Part shown: positions 35,604 to 47,054 of the stretch, one piece after another | Numbering within the stretch: the first letter of the stretch is position 1 | How the letters are laid out: each line of letters begins with the position of its first letter | From: Papaver somniferum | Taxonomy: Eukaryota > Streptophyta > Magnoliopsida > Ranunculales > Papaveraceae | DNA length: 64,000 bases | Reading direction: 5' to 3' | Assembly (NCBI RefSeq): GCF_003573695.1 | Contig: NC_039361.1 | Location: 86,570,149 to 86,634,148, forward strand | The notes under the pieces: generated by a model | What the model was told of the DNA's origin: nothing | What the model saw: the letters and a program-made list of their open reading frames with translations, nothing else | Database searches by the model: none | Translations under genes and position numbers: made by a program

Positions 35604-37376
35604 ATCTCCCTTTTTTTCAATTTTAGTGACAAAATCATTTTACATATGGGTTGTACTTGTTAAAAGCATTACAGCTCCAAAATCCGACATGCTTGATTTC
35701 CTTGGTTCTTCAACTTTCACAAATGTGTTCATCTTGTACTTGTTGAATATCCATCATAGTATTATTACACAACATCAAATTTCAATTGTATCACAACTTT
35801 GACAATAATACTACGGATGATATGTATCACTCCCCTTAGTCAATAGTTCATCTCACAAATGAAAACCACTCCCCCATTACATAATGATCCGTAAACCATA
35901 TGTATCTGTAGTGTGAACTGCAAAATAATTCTCCCCCTTTTTGTCAATATAAACTGGCAAAGTTACGAAAACTGGTGAAATCCTAATGAAATTTTCGTAG
36001 AGGAACTTCTTGACTAAAAGAAAAACATGTCAACTTTACTTTAGATGATATCACATATTCGAAACTTAGTGACTTCATCAAGGAGTTCATTAAGATACAA
36101 TTTAACCCCTACATGTTCCACAACCGCTTCTCCCCTCAAAGATATATCAATTAAACACAAGTTCATTTAAGAACTCTCCCCCATAAGATGTCATTCCCGA
36201 AAGAACAACAAGAGTGAACTTACTCCATAGATAAGGATTTATATATTGTATTTTAGAAACCCCACAAGGACATATGAACTAAGAACCAATCATTGAAAGT
36301 CTCTCATGAGATCGTGTTGCTAAACAATAGAACTATCTCATGGTAATAATACACAATATGTAATCATGAAGATCAAGTATTGTGATCATCTTTTCTAAGA
36401 TACAAACTTGTATAAAAAATAATTGATATTCTTAGAAGGAAGAATAACCTTTTCAATAAGGATTTACACCAAGAATGGTTACCATAAGAGTATGAAAAAG
36501 ATTCTTTGACAATAAAAACCAACATCCTATGGTTTTGTTGCTTCTAACCTGTTATGCTTAAGAATTTATAATCACAAATCAAGTTAGGTAATTAAGAATC
36601 ATATGCATGGTATTTAACCATATTTATCTTAACCATAACTAGTTCAAATGGCTCAAATGAACTAGTTAGAGAGTTGTTCAATTTCTTAGATCTTTATAAT
36701 AGACACAATTGAAACAAAAACTATTTGATTCACTCGAATCGATTCATGAACTTTATAGCCATGGTTTGCAAACTTGCATTCCTTAGTTTATATAAGTTTA
36801 AGTTCATGAATAATCGTTTTTAGAAAATAACCAACTTAATTACGCGGACTTAAGTACCCGAAATAAGTTTGTAAATGATTTAAAAACTCAAGAAGATTTT
36901 CTCGGGACGAAAACCGCCGACAGTTCGCGGACTGGGTTCGCGGACTCTGATCCAGTTTTCCTGAGCAGCAAAGTACGCATACTTTGGTTCACGGAATAAG
37001 GACTTATACATGTATGAGCTACCACACAATGCTTATATACAACAACGGTTATATAATCTAAACTCTCATTTCAATCATTGAAACATTCTTAGAGGACGTT
37101 ATGTAGTTGTTGTTCACAAACTATTTTTCGTCAAAGCCATTTTCAAGTAATTGAAACATAATATGACTTTCGTCACTAGGTAAAGATGAACTTGGCCAAA
37201 GCGAAAGCTTGCCAACACATATTTCGAGAAATATGTAAGCGAGTTAGACTCAGCTCGAAACAATAAATTGTTCCACATATTCAAAAACTACCCAACACAA
37301 TATGTGCGCCCCAATTCTTTTGCAATCCTCACCTCATTTACTAGGGCTTCTTGGTGAGGATGTACTTTCAAAACAA
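35604..37376 (-). other. 3' non-coding region of element 2 with an embedded LTR fragment
   Basis: 35604-36200 matches the repeated-polypurine region of the other copies (tracts near 35605, 35832, 35868, 35931, 36174). About 36610-37270 is a piece of type-1 LTR U3 in minus orientation (ACTAGTTCAAATG, CGATTCATGAACTTTATAGCC, AAAGCGAAAGCTTGCCAACA). The second small ORF present in the other copies is not found here, probably lost in that rearrangement. Confidence 0.6.
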
Positions 37377-39441
37377 TCAGGTTGTGTTTCGGTGAACAAA
37401 ATCATGCTCACCACAGGTATTCGAAACAAAATCATGCATGGAATCTAGGAATTTAACAACTTCCTTGAAACTTTCAATAATTGTTCCATACCTCTTTAAG
37501 ATGTTATCCCTTTTCGAACTCTTGTATGAGAGATCCTTCTTAATAGTACTCGTTTCTTTATTGATCTTCTTTGGTACCCATTTCTGAGTAGCTTTTGGAG
37601 CAACGTATTTCTTTTTCTCCCCAATATGAACTGAAATTATGAGACTCGATTTTTCTCCAGTTTGAAACATCAAATCTTGTCATCTTAACAGAATAAGATC
37701 TGGTTTTATCTCGTTTAAGAAATCTGCAATTCCTTTGCAAGTGACCTGGTTTTCCTCAATAAAAGCAATGTTTAGTAGAGTGGAAAAAGTTATGTTTAGT
37801 GTTACCGGAATATGTATGTGCTTGCTTTGGAGCTTGACAGAATTTCCTCTTTGTGTCATCGGCAGTTGGTAGAGATACTTCACTTTTGTCAACCGTGGAA
37901 GGTTTTGGTTGAGAAGAATCTTTAGCTTTGACAAATTTTTCCTCTTTGCAAATATTAGGAGCTTCTATTCCTTCATAGCCCAATCCTCGTGTATCACGAT
38001 GAATTATACATGCACCCAATATCGAGGTTAATTTATTTGAGCTGCTATTTCTAGAAAAACACTCTTTTAAGCTCGAGTTTTCTTCTTCAACCTTTTGACC
38101 TTTTCAAGTGAAATAACTAGATCATTCTTGGATGATTCACATTAAACTTTGAGATCTTATCGTTCTGAATCAAATAACAAGTTCATCTCAATGTTCTCCA
38201 AGTTATCTAGCTTTGCTTGAAGAGTAATTTTCCGATCTCGACCTTCGGAAATTTCTTCTTTAAGCTTTCGTATTTCGGTGAGATAATCTCTTACACCAAT
38301 AGAATCAAGTTGGTCTTGCAAGTATTTATTCCGACTACTAAGTCTGTCATATTTAACTTTCTCACTGAAAATGGTGCTTTCAGCTTCTGACAGTTTCTGA
38401 TGACATTCTTTAAGAAGATTATTAGCAACTGGATCAACATGGAACACTTCTTCGTCAGAATCAGAATCAATATCCGAAAGGATTTTTCCAGAAGCTAATG
38501 CATACTCGCCTGCGTACTCTTGGTGATCATAATCAGGTTCATCATCAAGAGTAGGCAAAGCTGCTGCATATGCCGATTGTCTACAGCTCCATCTAGGACA
38601 TATTGAAGACAAGTGCCCAAAACCACGACAGTTATAGCATTTTACATCATTATTAAGAGAATTTGTAACTTTAGAAAAACTATTTTTCCTGTCTCAAGAG
38701 TTTTCTAAATTTTCGTGGAGTAACATCCTTATTATCTGGCGAACCAGATTTATCCTTAGAGGATTCAGACTTGTTTGCAGCTTTGAGAGAAATCACCTCT
38801 TTTCTAGATGCGTGTTCATTACCAAAGAGCTTTAACTTTCCAAGAAGAGTATTTCTGGATAGTGTAGAAAGATCGTTTGCTTCTTCAATGGCATGTTTCT
38901 TAGACTCGTATCTTGATGGTAGAGACCTGAGAATTTTTTACACAATAACTTTCTCCGGAATAGTTCTTCCTAATGAATATGATGAGTTAACTATTTGAGA
39001 AAGTCTATGGTTAAACTCATCAAAGGTTTCGTCATCAGACATGCGAAGGTTTTCCCAGTCAGAAGCTAGATTTTAAAGCCTTGCTTCTTTCTCTGCGGCA
39101 TTCCCTTCGAATACAGTTTCTAAGATATCCCAAGCATCTTTAGACTTACTACACGTAGTAACGTGGTGCTGATGATCCGGGGTAATGGCATGGATGATAA
39201 AATTTAATCCGTCAGAATTTTTCTTTGCAGCAAGAATCTCAAGATCATCATAATCACCAATATCCTTTGCAACAGTTACACCGTCTACTGTAACTAATGG
39301 AGAATTATAGCCATTAACAATACAAACCCATGATTGAAAATCTCGCGCTTGAATAAAAGAACGCATAACAATTTTTCACCATAAATAGTTCGTGCCATTG
39401 AAGACTGGCGGCACGTTTATAGAGATAACACTTTTATCCAT
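37377..39441 (-). pseudogene. Gag of Copia element 2, broken
   Basis: ATG at 39441 (minus) with MDKSVISINVPPVFNGTNYL, then MRSFIQARDFQSWV, a DGLNFIIHAITPDHQHHV block, KDAWDILETVFEGN, DEFNHRLSQIVNSSY (about 39000) and SRNTLLGKLKLFG. A RRKVISL-type basic/serine region follows; near 38600-38660 a damaged zinc knuckle (plus-strand text reads as CYNCRGFGHLSSIC over a frameshift). The 151-residue frame 38612-38157 is strongly acidic (DEPDYDHQEYAGEY, DIDSDSDEE) and then coiled-coil (KLSEAESTIF, LTEIRKLKEEISEGR). The end includes APKATQKWVPK and terminates GEHDFVHRNTT, TAA at 37377. A gag with this coiled coil is Sirevirus-like. Several stops and frameshifts, no pol after it. Confidence 0.75.
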
Positions 39442-39490
39442 AGAATCAGATTGCTACAAACACAGACTTATGAGGTCTTAGCGTGTTTTC

Positions 39491-39506
39491 CTGCTCTGAT
39501 ACCAAT
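39491..39506 (-). promoter_or_regulatory. Primer binding site, element 2
   Basis: Minus-strand ATTGGTATCAGAGCAG adjoining the LTR end, complementary to the initiator tRNA-Met 3' end. Confidence 0.9.
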
Positions 39507-41552
39507 TGAAAAAGCGGGGGTATAACAACCACACCCAATAATTCGTTTGGCAATCTTTATGGACTAACTCCAATATACTTTCAAGAGAATCAACTCGACA
39601 GTCAGATTCAATCTTAATAAAAGTATATCAAAGAGTTATTTCTTAATTTCTCAATTCAATCCGCAATCAAACAAATAGAAATTTGAGAGCCCAATTGAAT
39701 ATAAGAAATAACTTGGACGGTATCAAAAACCAATATCCAAGTATTAATCAATTTAATCAACAAACCAAAGGTCGTATTCACAATTGATTGAACTTACGTA
39801 CAACCTGTGATATTTCAATTATATAAACAAATATAATGCGGAAAAGAAATAACACAGACACCAGAAATTTTGTTAACGAGGAAACTGGAAATGCAGAAAA
39901 ATCTTGGGACCTAGTCAAGAATAAACACACACACTGATTATAAGATGTTACCAATTTCCTACTACCTATTCGGACTAGATGTAATACCTGCTTCAGCACT
40001 AATAAAAACTCCTAGCACAACACCAATTGTCTTTAGGAATTCTTCTCGTAAATATTCTAGCAGAATCTAAGGCTCTCTTTAGAAGATACAACAACACGAT
40101 TGATGCGATTCGATCTTTTGTTTGCACAAAACACCGATTTGATTTCCCTTTAGATGTAAATCAAGGTTTTGGAAATCTTGTGTTTATTTTGATAAAAACA
40201 ATTACCAGGTAAAACTAATATCAAACAAACTTGTAGATTAGGGATTATTATACTCTTCAATAAAAGAAGAGAAACCTAATGATTCTACAATAAGAACAAC
40301 TAGAATAAATCTAGAGATATCTTGTTTAAAACTTCTTAAGGATTTTTACGAGATGCCTTAATCGAACTTTTCTTTCTAGCTTCCGATTTCGACTAACAAG
40401 TGTTGGTATACGATCGGAAACTGAAATCTATCAAAACCTAGGGTTTATGATCAACAACTCTTGAATGGTTTTATATCAGAAGAGAAAACCTTAGAATAGA
40501 CAAGAGGTGAAAAACCTAGATTACAAGTTGTATAATCAATCACGAAGATTAAATCCAACTCGGCTTTGTGATCCCCAATACAAAGACTTTTATCCGACTC
40601 TTGTTCACGAAGAACAGAAGACATGGAAAACAACCTTATGAGCTTACACCAATTTTCCAAAGGGGGTGAAAAACGTGTAGCATTCACGAACTCTTTATTT
40701 ATAGTGAATAGGTTAGCTTGCAAGCTACGCTAGGGTTTAGGCTATTTTCCCTTTTCAAGACTCTCCTAATTTTGGGAGTCTTTCCTAAGTTAAAAATATT
40801 TTGCATAAATATTTTGCATAAATAATTATTAGCATATATTGTATTTATGTGAATAAATCACATTTTTACTTAGGAAGGAATTAAAAGTTATCACAAACAC
40901 TTTAATATGGTAATCAAATATGTTTGGATTAATAGTCATCTTTCCTAGATAAGGAAACATCACCAACTTGACCAAAAAAGCCTTTTAGTCACATAATTGG
41001 GCCCAAATCCGTGAACCGTTACAAACAGTCAATGGATTGTTTCCTACTAACGAACTGTAACAATTACAACAACATTTATAATTGTTACTTTAATAAATCA
41101 CTCATAACTTCATCGTTATAACTCGGAATTGAGTGATTCTTGGCTCGTTGAAATCGTAAGATCATTCAATATAACATGAGAACCTTTCCAGGGGTAAAGG
41201 TTATTTGTCACAAAAGTTGTGGCTCAAATAACCTCTAGTATATATACATAAATGTACATTTACCGTCATAGAAATTGTTCCATAGAGTGAGCATTTATTT
41301 GGATAGATTACAAAGGTAGAATTTGAATAAGAATTCAAATGAAATCAATTAACTCATACCTTTGTTGATGAAGTCCGTGTTGATGCCTTCTTGTAATTTT
41401 CAGTCTTCATCCTTAAGAGTAGTTCTTCTTAGACCTAATCTAGTCTGAAACTATCTTTAGCATACTAAATCAAGAATGCGTTTTGGAAACTAAAATTGAC
41501 AACTAACTTGACATACCAACGCTAGTGGGTTCAACCAATCAATGCTCTAACA
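39507..41552 (-). mobile_element. Type-2 Copia LTR, 2.05 kb
   Basis: Its first ~440 bases on the plus strand match type-1 LTRs (U5/R: ATTTCAATTATATAAACAAA, GAAATAACACAGACACCAGA). From about 39955 to 41552 it is a different U3, starting on the minus strand TGTTAGAGCATTGATTGG. So it shares the end and the start motif with type 1 but has an unrelated middle. The ORF 40451-40723 (minus) in U3 is not supported as a gene. Confidence 0.8.
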
Positions 41553-42921
41553 GTATAGGTCTGGCTTCACAATCCCAATGAAGTCTTCAAGTCGTTAACC
41601 TGGTTTGCAAGAAGAAACCTAAGGTTAAAGGAGAATCGAATCTAGATAATACAACTAGTATCACACGTAAGGTGTGAAGATTAGGTTTCCCAGTTGCTAG
41701 AGTTCTCCCTTATATAGTCTTTCAAATCAGGGTTTGCAATCAATGTTAGCTAGCTTGGTAACAAAGCATTCAATATTCTCCGTTAGATGAAATCCTGATT
41801 AGATTCAAGCTAATATATTTCAATCGTTAGATCGAAAATCTAGCTTGTTACACACAAATGAAATGAACGATTTTAGGTTGGTGAAACCGTACCCAAACAT
41901 GTGCATTCGTTGGTTCAACATTAGTTAACCAAATGGTTAGCCATATGATCACTTTCATATTAACCATATTCTTCTTTACCATAACTAGTTCAAATGAATC
42001 AAATGAACTAGTTAGAGAGTTTTTCAATTGCTTAGATCTTATAGAAGTATACAAGACACAATCGAAGCAAAAACGATTTGATTCACTCGAATCGATTCAT
42101 GAACTTTATAGCCACGGTTTGCAAACTTGCATTCCTTAGTTTATATAAGTTTAAGTTCACGAATAATCGTCTTTAGAAATAACCAACTCATGTACGCGGA
42201 CTTAAGTTCCCGGAAGAGTTTACAAATTCCAGCAGATTTTCTCGGGTCGAGAACCTCTGATAGTTCACGGACTGAGTTCGCGGACTGGTTTTCGGTTTTC
42301 CTGATCAACAAAGTATGCATACTTTGGTTCAAGGAATAAGGACTTATACTTATGTGTTACCACACAATGGTTATATCCAACATTGGTTATATATTCTAAA
42401 CTCCCATTTCAATCATTGAAACATTCTTAGAACACGTTATATAGTTGTTATTCACAAACCATTTTTCATCAAAGCCATTTTCAAGTGATTGAAATATAAT
42501 ATGACTTTCGTCACTAGGTAAAGATGAACTTGGCCAAAGCTAAAGCTTACCAACACATATTTCGAGAAATAGATACGCGAGATAAACTCGGCTCGAAATA
42601 GCAAATGTGTATAATCAAGGTCTATATAGCAAAACGACTTTTGTTTCAAGATAGGAGATATAGTATATAAACTTTTGAGTGATAGATAAGTTCAAGTCTC
42701 CACATACCTTTTAGTCGATGAAGTTCCACCAGTTTCTTGAGTAGTTCTTCGTATTGTATGATGATCGCCATGGAGTTCTTGAGCTCAACTACACTTTCTA
42801 TCCTAGTCCGAGACTTAGCTATATTAGGCTAGAAATTAAGACTTATAGTTTTGATCACTAACATTGACAAACATGCTTGATATAGAAACACATGCGAGTT
42901 CGACCGAGCAGTGCTATAACA
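41553..42921 (-). mobile_element. U3 part of a type-1 Copia LTR
   Basis: Begins GTATAGGTCTGGCTTCACAA, matching the middle of type-1 LTRs, and runs to TGTTATAGCACTGCTC (minus-strand start) at 42921 next to the CTAAT duplication. It is the outer 5' end of the composite. Confidence 0.85.
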
Positions 42922-42926
42922 CTAAT

Positions 42927-43733
42927 AGCGTCACACGCCATTCTCTCGCGGAAAGTCTTCTGACTTACTTTCCACACATGGATATCCGCCACCTAGTTGG
43001 CGTACAATTAATCAGAATAATTAGGTCTTGCATACAAGACCCACTTAGCAGTCTGCTGCACATTTTCCACGAAAATACTCGAGACATCAAACATGTCACA
43101 AACTGGGGGATGCTGATCAGGGTATTGTTCTGGCGGTTTACAGCGTGCGGCGTGCAACACTCCCATTATAAGAAAGTGTCAGGAAAGCGGGTAGTTAGTG
43201 ACAACAAGAAGTAGTGGGTGTAAACTAACCTGTTTCCTTCATAGTGGGGACGTGGTTTCTAGCATTTACACATTACCCCACTTCTCCATCACTCAACTAC
43301 TCCCACTTCCTACGAGATCAGGGTGCGTTCAATTATGACTTGTATAAATAGGTTTCTACCTATTTCGACCAAACAACATTTTTTGGTTAACAACAACATA
43401 AGTATCCAGAAAAACACCAAATAATTGATAGCTTACAGTCCGCAAGCCAGTTCCACATTCCCATACAAGTCAGAAAACAACCACACCTTCATAATTAACC
43501 ATTCTGGTCTCAACACCTTCTTTGCTTCCCTCCCTAAGACCAACCCTTCTTATTCACTTTGTGATCGAAGTAAGACTGGAACGACCATTTCTTGGTTTAG
43601 GCCAGGATTGTACAGATTGATCTCTCGAATCTAAAGTACTCCCGTGCAGTGCATTTGTTTAGGTTTAAATTTGTTTCTCAACAACACACCCAAATTTACC
43701 AAAACCTCCAAAAATAGTTTTTACCCCAAAACA
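42927..43733 (+). mobile_element. 3' piece of the Tat 5' LTR, with core promoter
   Basis: Matches 49680-50389. Includes the conserved block CACTCGAGACATCAAACATG-like text (about 43077), GGCGGTTTACAGCGTGCG (43132), TGTATAAATAGG at 43341 (TATA box) and GGAACGACCATTTCTTGG (about 43578). Ends CCCCAAAACA before the primer site. Confidence 0.85.
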
Positions 43734-43735
43734 AC

Positions 43736-43753
43736 TGGCGACCACAGTGGATG
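43736..43753 (+). promoter_or_regulatory. Primer binding site of the Tat element
   Basis: TGGCGACCACAGTGGATG lies two bases after the LTR. A TGGCGAC...TGGGG-type site, often matched to tRNA-Arg in Tat/Ogre elements, is expected here. The same site (TGGTGACCACAGTGGGAG) follows the second LTR at 50392. Confidence 0.7.
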
Positions 43754-44248
43754 ACTAATCTCTCGGTTGCAACCCCAATTTTCAAAAGGATGGTCGGTCT
43801 TAGAATTGATTCAACAAATCCAAGTTCCGGACAGAATCTTGTGAATGTCGACATCTCTCCTCCCAACGCCATACCCAATGGCGCAGCCAATGAAGAAATC
43901 CCAAGATTGATCGAGTTGGCGCGAGTTCAGGAGGTCCATACAAGGAACATAGACTTGATGAAAGAGATGATAAATAACATACTCAATTTTCTTGTCAGAT
44001 TGACATCAGATTGGAGAGGCTCCCCTGTCCCAGAAATTCTAACGCTGGGGACGGACGCCCCAAATGATCGTCCTCAAGTCAACAGTTTCACTACCAACCA
44101 GAGGCCAGTGGACCAGGAAGCAGCTTCTTTGGTAGAAAGTTTATGCGAACTTCTACACCTTTCAAAGGATCAACGAGCGGAGACATTTGATGCAATCAAT
44201 CAAATAACCCTTGATACGTGCATGACTCCTTCACATATAGAGGCTTGA
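43751..44248 (+). pseudogene. Gag N-terminal fragment of the Tat element
   Basis: A 165-codon frame from ATG overlapping the primer site. The N-terminal part is low complexity (SSGQNLVNVDISPPNAIPNG), followed by helical segments (RLIELARVQEVHTRN, LVESLCELLHLSKDQRAE). It stops where a Tat Gag would normally run on through a retrotrans_gag domain and a zinc knuckle. Both are missing and protease sequence begins almost at once, so several hundred codons have been deleted. Gag would form the particle around element RNA. Confidence 0.6.
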
Positions 44249-44251
44249 AAA

Positions 44252-44902
44252 ATGTCAGAGATGTCCGTCAACAATGTTACATTTAGTAAAGACGACATGA
44301 TGACAGAAAAGGGTCATAACAAAGCCCTACATGTCACTGCATACATCAAGGATTTAAAATTCAAAAGGGCTCTCATTTATACAGGAGCATCCTCGAATAT
44401 TATTACCCTTAGACCTCTCAGGACAACCAAGGTGCGGCCAAGTAAAATCGTATGACAGCCTACCATGATGAAAAAATTCGAAGGAAACCAAACCAGCACG
44501 TATGGATACATCAATTTAACTATGTCAGTGGGACCAGTCCATTCAAAGGTAAAATTCGAAGTAATAAAGAAGGAGTCGGACTACCACATGATACTGGGAA
44601 GACCGTGGCTTCATGATAACAGGATCATCCCTTCAACGTATCACCAATGCCTGAAAATTATGCTGAATGAAGAAGTTGTTCGTATTCCCGCGTCATTATC
44701 TCCTTATGCACCATTTTGTGGCGTGGAGCTGTTCGAGCCAAGGGAAAATTCACGAGACTCTTCAGGCAAGGTTTACTGCACTCCACTCCCTACATGTATG
44801 TCGATTGAGGAGGAGGACATGATCGCATCACTGAAAAAAGGGGCCAGATCTCATGGCACACCTCCGCTAACAGAACATGCCAATTTTCTCTCATTAAACT
44901 GA
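44252..44902 (+). pseudogene. Tat retropepsin-type protease, broken
   Basis: Two frames in series: a HVTAYIKDLKFKRALIYTGA segment (44330-44390) and, after a TGA at 44453, a MMKKFEGNQTSTYGYINL segment and a SDYHMILGRPWLHDN block (about 44578-44620). The active-site triplet DTG reads YTG, which removes the catalytic aspartate. In the family this aspartic protease cuts the polyprotein. The ILGRPWLH motif is the conserved C-terminal strand. The remaining part is the linker to RT. Confidence 0.75.
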
Positions 44903-45029
44903 AGTTCGGCTCATCCTCATGCCAAGAGGGAGCGGGCTTTTGTCGCAAGTCGTGATGAAAAAGGGAAAACTATATATCGGCGCCACTGTTAGCAATTAGC
45001 AGGGGAGACTACCACCCAGTCTCTGCCCA

Positions 45030-46620
45030 ATGGAATGTAATCATAACGACAAGCCACAAGAAGAATTATCAGACGCTCCACGGCAGTTACAAGACGACAC
45101 CAACTCTACCACATATGAATTCGAAATTGTCAACATCAGAAGCGAAGAATCTCCGTGGCCCGTCTTCATTAGCTCGTCTCTATGTGCAGATGAACGCACA
45201 AAACTTATGAATCTTCTTAAGAATAACAAGATGTATTTGCGTGGACATACGAAGAAATACCTGGCTTGGATGAATAACTGGTCACTCATCATCTACATAT
45301 AATACATGGATCTAAACTAGTCAAGCAATCTCCAAGGCAGTTCAGAAACGATGTGGAGGAACAAATCAAGACTGAGATCTAGAAGTTAATAGCCGCTGGT
45401 TTCATCAAACCCATTCACCATCCTACCTGGTTGGCCAATGTGGTTCCTGTAAAGAAGAAAAGCGGTCAACTTAGGTGTTGTGTTGATTTTAGGGATCTGA
45501 ACAAATTCTTCCCCAAGGACGATTTTCCTCTTCCCAACATTGATATGCTAGTAGACGCTACCAGCGGACATGGCATGTTATCCTTCATGTATGGGTACAT
45601 CGGCTACAATCAGATAAAGATGTATGAGCATGACGCACGTAAGAAAGCTTTTCGAACTCCTCACGGAGACTTTTATTATACTGTGATGTCTTTCGGTTTG
45701 AAAAATGCTAGTGCTACCTACCAAGGAGCCATGACTGCAATTTTCCATGATATGATGCACAAGCAAGTTGAAGATTACGTAGATGACATAGTGGTCAAAT
45801 CAAGAACTCGAGCAGCACACACGGAGGTTCTGCGACAAGTATTTGAAAGGTATCGTGAGTACAAACTGAAAATGAACCCTTTGAAATGTGCTTTTGGTGT
45901 CTCGTCAGGGAAATTTCTGGGATTCCAGGTGACTGACGAAGGAATCAAAGTCGACCCAGCCAATACCCAAGCCATCCTCACGATGCCACCTCCGCGAACT
46001 GTAAAAGAACTCCAGAACTTCATGGGCAAGGTAAACTACGTTCGGCGTTTTATACTTGGTTTAGCCCATCTTATTGCTTCATTCACCCCCTTGCTGAAGA
46101 AGGGAGATAGTTTCTTTTGGATCGTAATGCAGCAAGAAGCATTTCGGAAGATTCAACAAATATTATCATCGCCAGCTATCATGAAATCTCCCATACAAGA
46201 AATACCATTGTGCGTGTACACTGCTTCCAGCGATGCTGCTGTTGGAGATCTCCTCGCTCAAGAAGATGATAAAGGAATTGAATACCCTGTAGACTTTTAA
46301 GTCGAACTTTGAGAGATGCTGAACTCAGATACCCTAAGGCGGAAAAAGCATGCTTAGCCCTGATTCACTCTATTCAGAAATTTAGGCATTATCTGTTGTT
46401 GAACAAAGTGGTGCTAATATCTAAAGACGATCCTGTCAAATTTTTGCTCTCAAAACTGGTCTTGATAGGCAGGCCGGCCAAATTTTTCCTCCAAATGTCA
46501 GAGGTCGATATAACATACGCTCCACCAAAGGCTATTAAAGGACAAGCATTAGCGTACTTAATAGCAGCCTTCCCGGGTGAAGGTACCACCGCACTGCATG
46601 AAGACATTTCTGGGAATTTT
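45030..46620 (+). pseudogene. Tat reverse transcriptase and RNase H, broken
   Basis: The linker frame (45030-45302) includes PVFISSSLCADERTK. RT starts near 45300 (KQSPRQFRNDVEEQIK, one TAG at about 45379) and continues in the 289-codon frame 45431-46300: VPVKKKSGQLRCCVDFRDLN, YNQIKMYEHDARKKAFRTPH, VMSFGLKNASATYQ, and the catalytic VEDYVDDIVVKS (about 45770). The connection has KMNPLKCAFGVSSGKFLGF and the thumb NFMGKVNYVRRF. RNase H follows (VYTASSDAAVGDLLAQED, then, after a frame break at 46300, AELRYPKAEKACLALI), ending in TAG at 46621. These enzymes copy element RNA and degrade the RNA strand. Retained YVDD shows limited decay. Confidence 0.85.
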
Positions 46621-46624
46621 TAGA

Positions 46625-47054
46625 GATCTGTTTCGTCAAATAAGAAGCGTGGTTACTATATATCGACGGATCCGTCAAATAAGAAGCGTGGTTACTACCA
46701 ATAATACCGGAGGAGCGGGTGTAGTTTCTAGTGTCTTCAACTGGTGAAGTCTTTTCGCATTCTTTCAATCTGGACTTTCAGTGCACCAACAATTCATCGG
46801 AGTATGAAGCTTTTCTCATAGGGTTGTCGCTTGCCAAACGAGCAGGAGCCACACACCTGGAAGTAAGGGGCGACTCTAAATTACTGGTCAACCAGATGAA
46901 TGGAGTATACTCAATAAAAGAGGTAACACTGGTTCCGTATAGAGCTGAGGCGCAAAATTTATTGATTTACTTCGCTGATGCGACCATGACTCATGTCGGT
47001 CGTAACAACAACAAACACGCCGATTTCCTAGCCGCATTAGCCTTGAAGCTATAA
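46625..47054 (+). pseudogene. Archaeal-type second RNase H of the Tat element
   Basis: The frame 46731-47054 reads FNLDFQCTNNSSEYEAFLIG, AKRAGATHLEVRGDSKLLVN, PYRAEAQNLLIYF and HVGRNNNKHADFLAALA: the SEYEA glutamate, GDS aspartate and N-ADxLA signature of the aRNase H, which marks the Tat lineage (Ogre, Retand). The start is broken and contains a tandem duplication of GTCAAATAAGAAGCGTGG (39-base period, 46633 and 46672). The first DGS aspartate region lies in that damaged part. Confidence 0.8.

Larger units (their letters stand above)
29184..42921 (-). mobile_element. Composite Copia (Sirevirus-like) insertion, 13.7 kb
   Basis: Bounded by a perfect 5-base duplication CTAAT (29179-29183 and 42922-42926) within the Tat LTR. 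Order on the plus strand: 3' LTR (29184-30939), internal region 1 (30940-34568), shared LTR (34569-35603), internal region 2 (35604-39506), a type-2 LTR (39507-41552), and the U3 part of a type-1 LTR (41553-42921). Both internal regions have a primer site at their right and a polypurine tract at their left, so it is a tandem of two elements sharing the middle LTR. Confidence 0.85.
24970..43733 (+). mobile_element. 5' LTR of the Tat Gypsy element, in three pieces
   Basis: Native pieces are 24970-24979 (TGTTGATGGT), 27319-29183 and 42927-43733, together about 2.7 kb. The first gap is a Copia solo LTR (duplication ATGGT/ATAGT), the second is the Copia composite (duplication CTAAT). The reassembled order agrees with the uninterrupted LTR at 47215-50389 and with the minus-strand copy at 1-1880; the latter runs straight through the second insertion site (about 50-55 on its strand). 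Confidence 0.85.

Noticed and set aside
38157..38612. Stand-alone coiled-coil host protein
   Set aside because: It lies in register between the zinc-knuckle region and the end of the Copia element 2 Gag, and Gags of this lineage have such an acidic and coiled-coil part.
43734..47054. Endogenous pararetrovirus (caulimovirid) origin for the RT region
   Set aside because: Flanking LTRs, primer site, protease-RT order and a second archaeal-type RNase H identify a Tat Gypsy element.
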